Notes under the pieces: generated by a model
The model's database searches: none
What the model saw: only the letters and a program-made list of their open reading frames with translations
What the model was told of the DNA's origin: nothing
Shown: one piece after another, positions 17,455 to 26,267 of the stretch
Layout of the letters: each line of letters starts with the position of its first letter
Position numbering within the stretch: position 1 is the stretch's first letter
Assembly (NCBI GenBank): GCA_947625285.1
Contig: CANQNS010000001.1
Coordinates: 1 to 64,000, forward strand
Origin: an uncultured Oscillospiraceae bacterium
GTDB lineage: Bacteria; Bacillota; Clostridia; Oscillospirales; Oscillospiraceae
Length of the DNA: 64,000 nucleotides
Reading direction: 5' to 3'
Made by a program: the position numbers and the translations under genes

Positions 17455-19659
17455 CTAACAGGATGCCTCCGCGGGCAGATCCTCGCTTATCAGACGCTGG
17501 CACAGCTTGAAATACAGCTCGCTTTTTTCGATCCCGATCGAGGCCACGTTTTTGCGGTTTGCCGCGATGCAAGTCGTTCCGCTTCCTAAAAAGGGATCCA
17601 ATACCGAATCGTCCCGATCCATGCACCGGATCAACAGCTCGGGAATGCTCTGCGGAAACGGAGCGTCATGACCTAAGACGTTTTTGCCCCGGACCATTTT
17701 AATAACGGGCTTTATATCTTCGATCCGGGAGAAAAGCGAGCGGTATTTTTCATCCGGAGCGCTTTTTGAGAGGATCAGGATATGCTCCCAGCAATTCAGC
17801 GGCGCCTGATAATATGGGGTAAGGTTTCCCTGATTAAAGCTTCTGTTGCCCTGGACCTCGCCTTTGTTCCAAACGATATTCCCGCACACGGTAAAGCCGA
17901 TCCGCCGAAACATATCTATCATATATGCGCCGAGGATCATGCGCTTATTTCCCATGGCGGATAAAACGATATTGTTCTCGTTATCAAAATAGTCGAAAAT
18001 ATTATACAAATATACGCCGCCGTCTTTTAATACTCTGAAAACCTCCCGGTTTATGTTGAACATATCATACAGATAGCAGTATATATTCGCCCATTGGGAA
18101 TAGGACTTTGCATTATAGTATGGGGGCGACGTGACCGCGCAAGAGAAACTTCTGTCAGGAAAAGACCGCAGAGCGTCCAGCGAATCTCCAAGTATTACGG
18201 CGGCCTTTCCATGGGTCCAACGCTGCGTTGGTTTTATCTCTCTGTCGTTATATTGCAAATACCTGTAAAAATACGACGAATTTTTGAAATTGGAAAGCAG
18301 ATCGACAGGCGGCTCCTTAAAGGGCTCATATACCAAGCGTCTTTGAAAACGCGAACTTTCGCCGGTATGCCCGGAGATGACGGTCACCGTGTCGCCTACG
18401 CAGGAATAATGCCTGAGCAGCATATCAAAAGCCGCCCGCTTTGTCGCGACGTGGCGGCAGTCTAACCGCCATTGCGAAATGGAGCTCTCGGGGATGAGAT
18501 TATCGTCGTTCAGCATCTCCTTCTGCCTGAACAGCGACATAAAGGAATACCTCTTTCCCCGATCGTACTTGCTTCGGTCAGGGCACAGGGGATTCTCGCA
18601 CTCCCAGCTCTTAACATTGAGAATGGGATAGGAGTTTCCCTGTACGTTTTTGGAGCGGCAGGCCGGGCAGTTCACGACCCGCTCGTCGCGGACGTTTTTT
18701 TCCAGGATAATGAGCAAAGAATACGAGCTGTCTTCCCTGCCCAAGACAAAGCAATCCTTGTAGACGAAGCCCTGAAACGCAAACTCGAATTCCGCGTTGA
18801 ATGCGGTAAGGCCGTGTATATATCCCAGCGTGGCCTTTCCGATCTTTTGCCATCTGAAATAGGCTTTGTCGATCTTTTCCTTTTTGTGCTTTTCAGCGAA
18901 CAGGACCGCGTCGGCATACAGCTGCCACTGCATATCGACGCCGTTTATATTTATTGAGGGAATGAAGACCGCCAAATCGCAATGATTGTTCAGGGCCTGA
19001 AACGCCTCCCTTACGGCGTTCAGCACAAGATCACAGCCATGTTCATAGCCCTTCTCGAACAGCCTTTCCGAAACATCCACTATGTACAGCGCATGGCTCC
19101 GATCGACCATATCAGGATACTGCGCTTTGATGAATTCAAAATAATCGCCGCTGTTCGAGCTGTTTTCAGAGAAAAAGCTGTATGTGCAGGTCTCCGGAAA
19201 CAGAGCGAAGCAGAAGCGGGAAAAGATCGCGGAGCAGATATCCGCATATCTCCGCTCTACAAGGGCCAGGCTGTTGAAGGCCTCCAGCGTCTCTGCCCTC
19301 TCGACGGGGCGAAAGGCCGACGCCATCTTCTCGCTGGCGATCTTATTGGCTTTCAGGAACCTTTCAAAACCCTTGCGGTCGCATTTATCGAGAAGCTCCC
19401 TTATCGTTATTTTTTGAAAGTGATTCAGCTTGATACCGTCATAGAACGCGGTATCCAGAATATTTTTGTAAACGCCGCTGTTTAACGCCAGCTTCTGGTT
19501 TACCGCTTCGATGAAGGTGTCCTCATATGACCGGCTGATGCGAAAGTTATTGTCGTTCGCGAAGCGGACCAGCTCCGTCAGGACCCTGAGCTGGTCTTCC
19601 CGCGGCTCCCATTCGACAGGCAAAAAGCGGCGAAACGCCTGAACGATACTTGATGTCAT
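17455..19659 (-). CDS. DNA methyltransferase (SPPY type) with large N-terminal domain
   Basis: This 734-residue protein ends in an amino-methyltransferase: motif IV is VTSPPYYNAKSYSQW (near 510) and the SAM-binding FxGxG-like motif is LDPFLGSGTTCIAANR (near 688), in the IV-before-I order. SPPY suggests N4-cytosine or N6-adenine modification. The first ~480 residues are not recognised; they include a probable zinc ribbon with CPAC (~329) and CENPLC (~352). It is divergent from a controller gene and an HNH nuclease, so it is the modification part of a type II system. The start at 19659 follows GGGAGG. Base composition is clearly more AT-rich than the flanks, suggesting transfer. Confidence 0.85.
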   Translation of the reverse strand: MTSSIVQAFRRFLPVEWEPREDQLRVLTELVRFANDNNFRISRSYEDTFIEAVNQKLALNSGVYKNILDTAFYDGIKLNHFQKITIRELLDKCDRKGFERFLKANKIASEKMASAFRPVERAETLEAFNSLALVERRYADICSAIFSRFCFALFPETCTYSFFSENSSNSGDYFEFIKAQYPDMVDRSHALYIVDVSERLFEKGYEHGCDLVLNAVREAFQALNNHCDLAVFIPSININGVDMQWQLYADAVLFAEKHKKEKIDKAYFRWQKIGKATLGYIHGLTAFNAEFEFAFQGFVYKDCFVLGREDSSYSLLIILEKNVRDERVVNCPACRSKNVQGNSYPILNVKSWECENPLCPDRSKYDRGKRYSFMSLFRQKEMLNDDNLIPESSISQWRLDCRHVATKRAAFDMLLRHYSCVGDTVTVISGHTGESSRFQRRLVYEPFKEPPVDLLSNFKNSSYFYRYLQYNDREIKPTQRWTHGKAAVILGDSLDALRSFPDRSFSCAVTSPPYYNAKSYSQWANIYCYLYDMFNINREVFRVLKDGGVYLYNIFDYFDNENNIVLSAMGNKRMILGAYMIDMFRRIGFTVCGNIVWNKGEVQGNRSFNQGNLTPYYQAPLNCWEHILILSKSAPDEKYRSLFSRIEDIKPVIKMVRGKNVLGHDAPFPQSIPELLIRCMDRDDSVLDPFLGSGTTCIAANRKNVASIGIEKSELYFKLCQRLISEDLPAEASC

Positions 19660-19683
19660 GTCATCGACCTCCCGCGCTGGACC

Positions 19684-19750
19684 ATTATACCGTGAACAGG
19701 TATAGATGTCAATATTCTATTTTGGAATAAAAACAGTGTAGTGTTATACT
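19684..19750. promoter_or_regulatory. Divergent promoters and probable controller operators
   Basis: Minus strand: a perfect TTGACA-N17-TATAAT promoter (-10 at 19684-19689) drives the methyltransferase. Plus strand: TTGGAA (19722-19727) N17 TATACT (19745-19750) drives the controller. Two inverted repeats with 7-base spacers sit on them: TATACC...GGTATA (19686-19704), between -35 and -10 of the methyltransferase promoter, and TATTC...GAATA (19713-19729), over both -35 regions. Centres are 26 bases apart. Binding by the HTH controller is inferred. Confidence 0.65.
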
Positions 19751-19769
19751 AAACAAAGAGGTGTTGCGG

Positions 19770-20024
19770 ATGAGCGTGATCTATGAGCCTGAGTACAGGA
19801 TACTTGTCGACTGCTTAAAAGAATACCGTCTGCAGAGCAAAATGACCCAGCGGGAGCTTGCGGCCCACCTGGGATGCAGCCAAACGTATATAAGCAAGTA
19901 TGAACAGTGTCAAAAAAGGCTGGATGTGATCGAGGTGAGAAAGATCTGCGCTTCTCTTGGCGTGAGCCTCACAGATCTTATAAAGGAATATGAGGAGAGA
20001 TTGCTGCTAGGGGGGTTACATTGA
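19770..20024 (+). CDS. XRE-family controller protein of the restriction-modification system
   Basis: An 84-residue single-domain HTH protein: EYRLQSKMTQRELAAHLGCS then QTYISKYEQCQKRLDVIEVR is a standard XRE helix-turn-helix. It is the size of type II C proteins and sits immediately ahead of the nuclease gene (TGATG overlap). The start at 19770 follows AGAGGTG with six bases; an in-frame GTG at 19761 lacks spacing. It probably times nuclease and methyltransferase expression through the inverted repeats upstream. Confidence 0.8.
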   Translation: MSVIYEPEYRILVDCLKEYRLQSKMTQRELAAHLGCSQTYISKYEQCQKRLDVIEVRKICASLGVSLTDLIKEYEERLLLGGLH

Positions 20025-20629
20025 TGGCGGACTATGAGACTATGAGATCTTTTCCGAATTCAGACCGCGATTGGAGCGAGGAAAACTGGAAATACCTGAT
20101 CGAATATCTGGTCGAGTCAGGCATGGCGAATTATAAGGAGATAGCCTCTCTCGTATTGGGCCATTTGAATCCGTCGCAGGTGGGGACGTCGGTAGCCAGC
20201 AATCGGTCCTTTCAGGAGCATTATCCCAAAGGAGAGTGTTGGGCCGCCGTCAGACAATGGCATTTTGACCAAACAGGAAAATGCGCCGACTGTGGAACGC
20301 GCCTGGAGCTGCAGGCGGATCATATCATCCCGAAAGAAGTGCTCGGTGACGCCGCCAACACATTGGACAACCTTACGCTGCGCTGCAGACGCTGCAATGT
20401 TATAAAAAGACCCTCCCATAAGCAGGGGGGCAAGACATTTCTGACATCCGAGGCGGCTTTGATGTGGATCCTTTTTACGAAGCGGCCTTCGACATACCAA
20501 GAGTTTGAGCGTCTATGCAGGGCCTACGGATTGACGATGGCGAGCGTCCGCTTTGAGGAGTCCTGGGCCATGGCAAAATGGTTGCAGCGTGAAGGGAAAT
20601 ATTATATTTCAGAGGATTCAAAATATTAA
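20024..20629 (+). CDS. HNH endonuclease, probable restriction enzyme
   Basis: A 201-residue protein with a zinc-bound HNH fold: CADCGTRLELQADHIIPKEV (residues ~88-107) supplies the first Cys pair and the DH of the catalytic His, then NLTLRCRRCNVIKR supplies Asn and the second Cys pair. The N-terminal 80 residues and C-terminal helices are unassigned and may hold target recognition. Start ATG 20024 overlaps the controller stop by one base and follows AGGGGGG. Recognition sequence unknown. Confidence 0.8.
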   Translation: MADYETMRSFPNSDRDWSEENWKYLIEYLVESGMANYKEIASLVLGHLNPSQVGTSVASNRSFQEHYPKGECWAAVRQWHFDQTGKCADCGTRLELQADHIIPKEVLGDAANTLDNLTLRCRRCNVIKRPSHKQGGKTFLTSEAALMWILFTKRPSTYQEFERLCRAYGLTMASVRFEESWAMAKWLQREGKYYISEDSKY

Positions 20630-20679
20630 GGCCGTTATAACGCCAGGGCGTTCCCTGGCGGCCTTTGTGCCGGCAGCGG

Positions 20680-20717
20680 AAATACGGGTATCGACCCAAA
20701 GGCCGATACCCGTATTT
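20680..20717. terminator. Bidirectional terminator between HNH gene and hpf
   Basis: A 14-bp perfect stem (AAATACGGGTATCG with CGATACCCGTATTT) with a 10-base loop lies between convergent genes; its A/T ends can act as U-runs in either direction. A smaller hairpin (GCCAGGG with CCCTGGC) lies at 20642-20658. Confidence 0.75.
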
Positions 20718-20803
20718 ATCATCTCATAACGCCGGCCTCACGGCGCGCTTTGCCCCGTGTCCTTGTGAACGCCCGGGACCTTGCCGGCTTCTTTGAACTG
20801 GCT

Positions 20804-21343
20804 TTATTCCGCCGTGTCGGAGATCAGGCCGTAGCCGCCGTCGTTGCGCTTGTAGACCACGGAAAAGGCCCCGTCCTCGTCCTGGTTGCGGAAGGCGAAA
20901 AAGGCGTGGCCCAGCAGGTCCATCTGCATGACCGCCTCCTCCGGGCTCATGGGCTTCATGGAGAAGTGCTTGGTGCGGATGATCTTGTACTCCGCCTCCT
21001 CCTCATCGTCGGGGATGGACACAGGCGCGGAGGTGCGCTCGAACGCGCCGTCCCGCAGCCGCTTTTCCAGGCGGGTCTTGTTTTTGCGAACCTGCCGGAA
21101 CAGCGCGGCGCAGGCGGAGTCGATGGAGGCGAACATATCGCTGGTGGTCTCGGTGACCCGATAGAACATCCCGTTGTTGCGGATGGTGACCTCCGCCGTG
21201 CAGCGGCCCCGCTCCGCGCTGAAGGTGACGAACGCGTCGCTCTCCGTGCGGAAGAGCTTGTCGATCTTGCTGATCTTCTTTTCCGCGTAGGCCTTCAGCT
21301 CATCGGACACCTCGTATTTTTTGCAGGTGAATGTGAATGTCAT
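20804..21343 (-). CDS. hpf: Ribosome hibernation promoting factor, long form
   Basis: A 179-residue HPF/RaiA protein. The N-terminal domain (to ~100) binds the 30S decoding region: KKYEVSDELKAYAEKKISKI and FVTFSAERGRCTAEVTI. The C-terminal domain (~125-179) has RTKHFSMKPMSPEEAVMQMD and HAFFAFRNQDEDG, used for 100S dimerisation in long-form proteins. Start 21343 is preceded by AAAGGAGG; the upstream extension is not coding. Confidence 0.95.
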   Translation of the reverse strand: MTFTFTCKKYEVSDELKAYAEKKISKIDKLFRTESDAFVTFSAERGRCTAEVTIRNNGMFYRVTETTSDMFASIDSACAALFRQVRKNKTRLEKRLRDGAFERTSAPVSIPDDEEEAEYKIIRTKHFSMKPMSPEEAVMQMDLLGHAFFAFRNQDEDGAFSVVYKRNDGGYGLISDTAE

Positions 21344-21401
21344 AGCACTCGACCTCCTTTGTGGAAATTGTACCACATATTTCCATGCAGGGCAATAGTT
21401 T

Positions 21402-21971
21402 TTATGAGCTTTCCCAAGTTTTTGGGGCTGATACCCGCAAAAACACCCGCACTGCCCCCAGCAGGACCAACGCGACGGTCAGCCCCAGGGTCGCGCCGGA
21501 CAGGTCGATGCACACGTCCCGGAGCTGGGCGGCCCGGCCGGCGGAGAAAAGCTGGATGCCCTCGTCGATGAGGGCGGCGGCCAGACAGGCGGCCTCCGGC
21601 AGAAAAAACCGGCTGCGGCCGTCCCGGCGCACGCACAGCAGCCCCACAAGATAGCCCAGCAGGGCGTACTCGGAAAAGTGGGCGGCCTTGCGCACCAGAA
21701 ACGACGCGTCCCGGCTCAGCAGGTGGTCCTCCACCGCGCTGGCGAAGCGGATGAGCGTCTCGCTCAGCCGGTCCGGGAAGCGGAGGGCGAAGCGGATCAT
21801 GGCCTGCCGGACCTGTCCGCTGCGGACATAGTCCAGCAGCGGCTCCACCAGCCGAAGGACCCACTGGCTCTCCCGACCGGACAGGTCGCCGGGCAGCATG
21901 GAGTTGACCCATATGAACGTCAGCGTGAGGATCACGGAGACAGCAAGGATCTTTTGAGAGATCTTTTTCAT
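21402..21971 (-). CDS. VanZ-like family membrane protein
   Basis: A 189-residue VanZ-family protein. Helix 1 is at residues ~7-28. RKAAHFSEYALLGYLVGLL (residues ~100-118) and DEGIQLFSAGRAAQLRDVCI with DLSGATLGLTVAL are family motifs. VanZ in enterococci gives low-level teicoplanin resistance, but most stand-alone relatives have no known role, so resistance should not be inferred. Confidence 0.85.
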   Translation of the reverse strand: MKKISQKILAVSVILTLTFIWVNSMLPGDLSGRESQWVLRLVEPLLDYVRSGQVRQAMIRFALRFPDRLSETLIRFASAVEDHLLSRDASFLVRKAAHFSEYALLGYLVGLLCVRRDGRSRFFLPEAACLAAALIDEGIQLFSAGRAAQLRDVCIDLSGATLGLTVALVLLGAVRVFLRVSAPKTWESS

Positions 21972-22014
21972 GCCCTATATTGTCATCCTCGGATGGGTTT
22001 TTGTCAAGACGCTA

Positions 22015-22042
22015 TTGACTTTATCCAAAACCATGCTACAAT
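22015..22042 (+). promoter_or_regulatory. Promoter of the riboswitch-metK-ahcY unit
   Basis: TTGACT (22015-22020) and TACAAT (22037-22042) are 16 bases apart, with TGC before the -10. Expected start is near 22050, just ahead of the riboswitch. Confidence 0.7.
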
Positions 22043-22063
22043 AAACCTGCACAATTTCATAGC

Positions 22064-22210
22064 CTTATCAAGAGTGGCGGAGGGACCGGCCCTGTGAAGC
22101 CCGGCAACCTGTGCGAAAAGCAAAAGGTGCCAATTCCGGCGGTGTAAAAGATCGAAAGATAAGGGACCAGCCCGTTCTATGCCCGCCGGCCTCCGGCGAG
22201 CTTTTGTTTT
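22064..22210 (+). promoter_or_regulatory. SAM-I (S-box) riboswitch with terminator
   Basis: The aptamer shows the S-box core: CTTATCAAGAGTGGCGGAGG, GGCCCTGTGAAGCCCGGCAA, GGTGCCAATTCC and the closing GAAAGATAAG (to 22163). A terminator (CGCCGG and CCGGCG near 22184-22199, then CTTTTGTTTT) follows, 30 bases before metK. High S-adenosylmethionine should stop transcription, which fits metK and ahcY as targets. Confidence 0.95.
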
Positions 22211-22239
22211 GGCTGATCTTATACAAAGGAGACCATAGA

Positions 22240-23547
22240 ATGAGCCACTATCTGTTTACTTCCGAATCGGTCACGGAGGGCCATCCCGACAAGATCTGCG
22301 ACCAGATCGCGGACGCCATCCTGGACGAGATCATGGCCCGGGACCCCCAGGGCCATGTGGCCTGCGAGTGTACCGCCACCACGGGCATGGTGTACGTGAT
22401 GGGGGAGATCACCACAAGCTGCTATGTGGACATCCCCAAGGTGGCCCGGGGCGTGCTGCGGGACATCGGCTATGACCGGGCCAAGTACGGCATGGACTGC
22501 GACACCTGCGCGGTGCTGACCGCCATCGACGAGCAGAGCCCGGACATCGCCATGGGCGTGAACGCCAGCCTGGAGCAGAAATCCGGCGGCGAGGCGGCGG
22601 AGCTGGAAAACGGCGCGGGGGATCAGGGCATGATGTTCGGCTACGCCTGCGACGAGACCCCGGAGCTGATGCCCCTGCCCATCAGCCTGGCCCATAAAAT
22701 GGCCCGGCGGCTGGCCCAGGTCCGCAAGGACGGCACCCTGCCCTATCTGCGGCCCGACGGCAAGACCCAGGTGACCGTGGAGTACGACGAGGAGGACAGG
22801 CCCGTCCGGGTGGACACGGTGGTGGTCTCCACCCAGCACGCCCCGGAGGTGGAAAACGAGCAGATCCGGGACGACATCATCCGGGAGGTCATCATGCCCA
22901 TATTGCCCGAACGGCTCAACCACGGGGACGTGAAGTGCTACGTCAACCCCACCGGCCGCTTCGTGGTGGGCGGGCCCCAGGGCGACTCGGGCCTGACCGG
23001 CCGGAAGATCATCGTGGATACATACGGCGGCAGCGCGCCCCACGGGGGCGGCTCCTTCTCCGGCAAGGACCCCACCAAGGTGGACCGGTCCGCCGCCTAC
23101 GCCGCCCGCTGGGTAGCCAAGAACATCGTGGCCGCGGGCCTGGCCCGCCGCTGCCAGGTCCAGATCGCCTACGCCATCGGCGTAGCCAACCCGGTCAGCG
23201 TGAACGTGACTACCTTCGGCACCGGCAAGGAGCCCGACGAGGTGCTGCAAAAGGCGGTGAGCCAGGTGTTCGACCTGCGCCCCTCCGCCATCATCCGGGA
23301 CCTGGACCTGCGCCGGCCCATCTACCGGCAGCTGGCCGCATACGGCCACATGGGCCGGGAGGACCTGGAGGTGCTCTGGGAAAAGACCGACCGGGCGGAG
23401 GCCCTGAAGGCCGCCATCCCGGAGCCCAAAGAGGCCCTGGTGCCGGCGGAGACCGTCAAGCGGACGCCCTGGTGGAAGTTCTGGCTCCGGTGGAAGAAGT
23501 CCGCCCCGAAAGCGGAGGAGCCGGTCGGGGAGAACACCGAGAAATAA
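22240..23547 (+). CDS. metK: S-adenosylmethionine synthetase
   Basis: A 435-residue MetK making SAM from methionine and ATP. The opening [20 protein letters not shown], the signature [20 protein letters not shown], and [20 protein letters not shown] are all present. Start ATG 22240 follows AAAGGAGA and the riboswitch; the earlier in-frame ATG lies inside the riboswitch. The protein is about 40 residues longer than usual: after the normal end (~385) comes a Pro/Glu/Lys-rich tail with an aromatic-basic patch [12 protein letters not shown]. The core is intact, so activity is expected. Confidence 0.97.
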   Translation: MSHYLFTSESVTEGHPDKICDQIADAILDEIMARDPQGHVACECTATTGMVYVMGEITTSCYVDIPKVARGVLRDIGYDRAKYGMDCDTCAVLTAIDEQSPDIAMGVNASLEQKSGGEAAELENGAGDQGMMFGYACDETPELMPLPISLAHKMARRLAQVRKDGTLPYLRPDGKTQVTVEYDEEDRPVRVDTVVVSTQHAPEVENEQIRDDIIREVIMPILPERLNHGDVKCYVNPTGRFVVGGPQGDSGLTGRKIIVDTYGGSAPHGGGSFSGKDPTKVDRSAAYAARWVAKNIVAAGLARRCQVQIAYAIGVANPVSVNVTTFGTGKEPDEVLQKAVSQVFDLRPSAIIRDLDLRRPIYRQLAAYGHMGREDLEVLWEKTDRAEALKAAIPEPKEALVPAETVKRTPWWKFWLRWKKSAPKAEEPVGENTEK

Positions 23548-23569
23548 ATATGCCGGGGAGGACCACGCT

Positions 23570-24805
23570 ATGAGCACCATACGAGATATCGGCCTTGCCC
23601 CCTCCGGGGAGAAGAAGATCGCCTGGGCGGCGCGGAATATGCCCCTGTGCCGGTCCATCGGAGAGGAGTTTGCCCGCACGAAGCCCCTGGCGGGGCGGAG
23701 GGTGGCCCTGTCGGTACACCTGGAGGCCAAGACCGCCTACCTGTGCCGGGTGCTGGCCGGCGCGGGGGCCGAGATGCACATCACCGGCTCCAACCCCCTG
23801 TCCACCCAGGACGACGTGGCGGCGGCCCTGGCGGCCGGGGGCCTGGACGTCCACGCCCTGCACGGCTGCACCGCCGCGCAGTACGATGAGTGCATCGACA
23901 GAGTGCTGGCGTGCGGGCCGGAGATCGTCATCGACGACGGGGGCGATCTGATGCAGGGGCTCCGGGAGCGGTTCCCCCGGCTCCTGGCCGGGGTGATCGG
24001 TCTGTGCGAGGAGACCACCACCGGCGTGCACCGGCTGCGCCGGCTGGACCGGGACGGCCAGCTTCCCTTCCCGGCCATCACCGTCAACGACGCGGACTGC
24101 AAGCACCTTTTCGATAACCGCTACGGCACCGGCCAGTCCGTATGGGACGGCATCATGCGCACCACCAACCTGATCGTGGCGGGCAAGGACGTGGTGGTGG
24201 CCGGCTACGGCTGGTGCGGCAAGGGGGTGGCTATGCGGGCCAAGGGCCTGGGGGCCCGGGTCATCGTCACGGAGGTGGACCCGGTCCGGGCCATCGAGGC
24301 GGTCATGGACGGCTTCCGGGTCATGACTATGGCCCAGGCCGCGCCCATCGGGGACATCTTCTGCACCGTCACCGGCTGCGAGGGAGTCATAACGGCGGAG
24401 CATTTCCCGCTTCTGAAAGACGGGGCCATCCTGACCAACGCAGGCCACTTCAACGTGGAGGTGGACGCGGCGGCGTTGGAGAAGTACGCGGCGCGTCATT
24501 ATGAGGCCCGCCGCAATATCGAGGGCTATGAGCTGCCCAACGGCAGGACCGTGTTCCTCATCGCGGAGGGCCGGCTGGTGAACCTTGCCAGCGGCGACGG
24601 CCACCCGGCGGAGATCATGGACATGAGCTTCGCCATCCAGGCCCTGTGCGCCCGGTACCTGGCGGAGCACGCGGGCCGGCTGGAGCCCGGCGTGATGCCG
24701 GTGCCCGCCGCCATCGACCAGGACGTGGCCCGGCGGAAGCTGACTACCATGGGCGTGACCATCGACACGCTCACCCAGGCGCAAAGGGATTACCTGGGCG
24801 TATGA
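23570..24805 (+). CDS. ahcY: Adenosylhomocysteinase
   Basis: A 411-residue S-adenosylhomocysteine hydrolase, recycling SAH after methylation. It has HLEAKTAYLCRVLAGAGAEM, ITGSNPLSTQDDVAAAL, the DDGGDL substrate loop, EETTTGVHRL, and the NAD-binding GKDVVVAGYGWCGKGVAMRA. The length matches the shorter family form that lacks the ~40-residue insertion of mammalian enzymes. It is 22 bases after metK and shares its riboswitch control. Confidence 0.96.
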   Translation: MSTIRDIGLAPSGEKKIAWAARNMPLCRSIGEEFARTKPLAGRRVALSVHLEAKTAYLCRVLAGAGAEMHITGSNPLSTQDDVAAALAAGGLDVHALHGCTAAQYDECIDRVLACGPEIVIDDGGDLMQGLRERFPRLLAGVIGLCEETTTGVHRLRRLDRDGQLPFPAITVNDADCKHLFDNRYGTGQSVWDGIMRTTNLIVAGKDVVVAGYGWCGKGVAMRAKGLGARVIVTEVDPVRAIEAVMDGFRVMTMAQAAPIGDIFCTVTGCEGVITAEHFPLLKDGAILTNAGHFNVEVDAAALEKYAARHYEARRNIEGYELPNGRTVFLIAEGRLVNLASGDGHPAEIMDMSFAIQALCARYLAEHAGRLEPGVMPVPAAIDQDVARRKLTTMGVTIDTLTQAQRDYLGV

Positions 24806-24821
24806 AACCCAAAATGCAAGC

Positions 24822-24853
24822 AGCCCTGCCGCGGAAAGCGGCAGGGCTTTTTG
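24822..24853 (+). terminator. Terminator of metK-ahcY
   Basis: AGCCCTGCCGC and GCGGCAGGGCT form an 11-bp stem with a GGAAA loop, then TTTT. The converging collagen-like gene ends seven bases later and may share it. Confidence 0.85.
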
Positions 24854-24859
24854 CTGCGC

Positions 24860-26053
24860 TCAGGTCTCGTTCAGCAGGCCGGCCGCCCGCAGGCTTGCCA
24901 GCAGGGCGTTGAACTGGGTGGCGACGGTCTCCGCCGTGGCCGTGCCGGGATCGGCGATGTCAGCCACAGCCGCCGCCGGCGTAGCAACGGCCGCAGGACC
25001 CGTGGGACCGGTAGGACCGGTAGGACCAGTGGGACCCTCCGCGCCGGCAGGGCCAGCGGCGCCAGTCGCACCGGCGGCACCCTCCGGGCCGGTGGGACCG
25101 GTAGGACCAGTAGGACCCTCCGCACCGGCAGGGCCAGCGGCGCCAACAGCGCCCGCCGCGCCAGTCGGTCCAGTGGGGCCGGTGTCACCTGTCAGCCCGA
25201 TAAGGCCTGCCGCACCGGCAGGGCCCACAGGGCCGGTCGCGCCGGTAGGACCAGTGGGACCAGTCGGACCCGTCGCGCCCGTGGCACCGGCAGGGCCCAC
25301 AGGACCTGTCGGACCAGTCGCGCCCGTTGCACCAGTTGCACCCGTCGCGCCCGTAGCTCCGGCAGGGCCCACGGGACCAGTCGGACCAGTCGCGCCGGTT
25401 GCGCCTGCCGCGCCAGCCGCGCCCGTCGGCCCGGTGGGGCCGGTGTCACCTGTCAGCCCGATAAGGCCTGCCGCACCGGCAGGACCCACAGGGCCGGTCG
25501 CGCCGGTAGGACCGGTAGGACCGGTAGGACCAGTGGGACCCGTGGCACCGACAGCACCGGCGGCACCTGTAGCGCCCGTCGCGCCCGTGGCACCGGCAGG
25601 GCCCACGGGACCAGTCGGACCCGTCGCGCCCGTTGCACCAGTTGCGCCCGTCGCGCCCGTGGCACCCGTAGCTCCGGCAGGGCCCACGGGACCAGTCGGC
25701 CCAGTCGCGCCGGTAGGACCCGTGGCACCCACAGCACCCGCAGCGCCCGTGGCACCCGCAGCTCCGGCAGGGCCCACGGGGCCAGTCGGACCAGTCGCAC
25801 CTGTTGCGCCCGTCGCGCCCGTCGCGCCTGTTGCGCCTGTGGCACCGGCAGGACCCACAGGGCCGGTCGCGCCAGTCGCGCCGGTGGGACCCGTGGGACC
25901 CGTGGGGCCGGTGATGCCGGCGGGGCCGGTAGGCCCGGTGGGACCGGCGATCAGGGACGGGCAGCAGGGCTGCGTGGGGCAGGGGTAACGGTACAGACCG
26001 TTGGCCTGCTGTCCGCAGATGATGTTCATGTTCTCAGAACCGCAATCTGCCAT
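24860..26053 (-). CDS. Collagen-like Gly-X-Y repeat surface protein
   Basis: A 397-residue protein with three parts. Residues 1-36 are Cys-rich ([26 protein letters not shown]). A tract of about 100 Gly-X-Y triplets follows, dominated by GPT, GAT, GPV and GPA, broken twice by [10 protein letters not shown] modules. The last ~45 residues (from PAAVATPAA to the [13 protein letters not shown] helix) resemble BclA/BclC-type ends. Such proteins are usually trimeric exosporium or cell-surface filaments. No classic signal peptide is seen, as in exosporium members. Start 26053 follows AAAGGAGG; the upstream frame is non-coding. Repeat DNA is prone to length variation. Confidence 0.85.
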   Translation of the reverse strand: MADCGSENMNIICGQQANGLYRYPCPTQPCCPSLIAGPTGPTGPAGITGPTGPTGPTGATGATGPVGPAGATGATGATGATGATGATGPTGPVGPAGAAGATGAAGAVGATGPTGATGPTGPVGPAGATGATGATGATGATGATGPTGPVGPAGATGATGATGAAGAVGATGPTGPTGPTGPTGATGPVGPAGAAGLIGLTGDTGPTGPTGAAGAAGATGATGPTGPVGPAGATGATGATGATGATGPTGPVGPAGATGATGPTGPTGPTGATGPVGPAGAAGLIGLTGDTGPTGPTGAAGAVGAAGPAGAEGPTGPTGPTGPEGAAGATGAAGPAGAEGPTGPTGPTGPTGPAAVATPAAAVADIADPGTATAETVATQFNALLASLRAAGLLNET

Positions 26054-26155
26054 AATTTCCTCCTTTGGGCTCGTGCGCCCAATCCTACTATATGACGGCG
26101 GCGGCCAGACGGTGCGCGGCCGTCCGCTCCGGGCGGAAATGATTACAAAAAACGG

Positions 26156-26184
26156 TTGTATTGGACAGGGATTTGTAGTAAAAT
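26156..26184 (+). promoter_or_regulatory. Possible promoter of the transketolase genes
   Basis: TTGTAT (26156-26161) and TAAAAT (26179-26184) are 17 bases apart, 84 bases before the first transketolase gene. A weak but plausible sigma-A match. Confidence 0.4.
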
Positions 26185-26267
26185 GCACAATCATAACAGG
26201 AAAGATGATCCTGATAAAACATCGCCCGCCAAAGACGCGGGCCGTATGACGGAAAGAGGGGGACTTG

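Noticed and set aside
21402..21971. Glycopeptide resistance gene vanZ
   Set aside because: Only the family fold is supported; no other van genes are nearby, and most VanZ-like proteins have no link to resistance.
25000..25950. CRISPR-like array
   Set aside because: The repeats are coding nine-base Gly-X-Y units without constant-length unique spacers. No cas genes are present in the window.
24851..26095. Long plus-strand open frames opposite the collagen-like gene
   Set aside because: They are by-products of the repetitive GC-rich DNA on the other strand, lack ribosome sites, and read as low-complexity Gly/Thr/Arg or Pro/Val/Ala.
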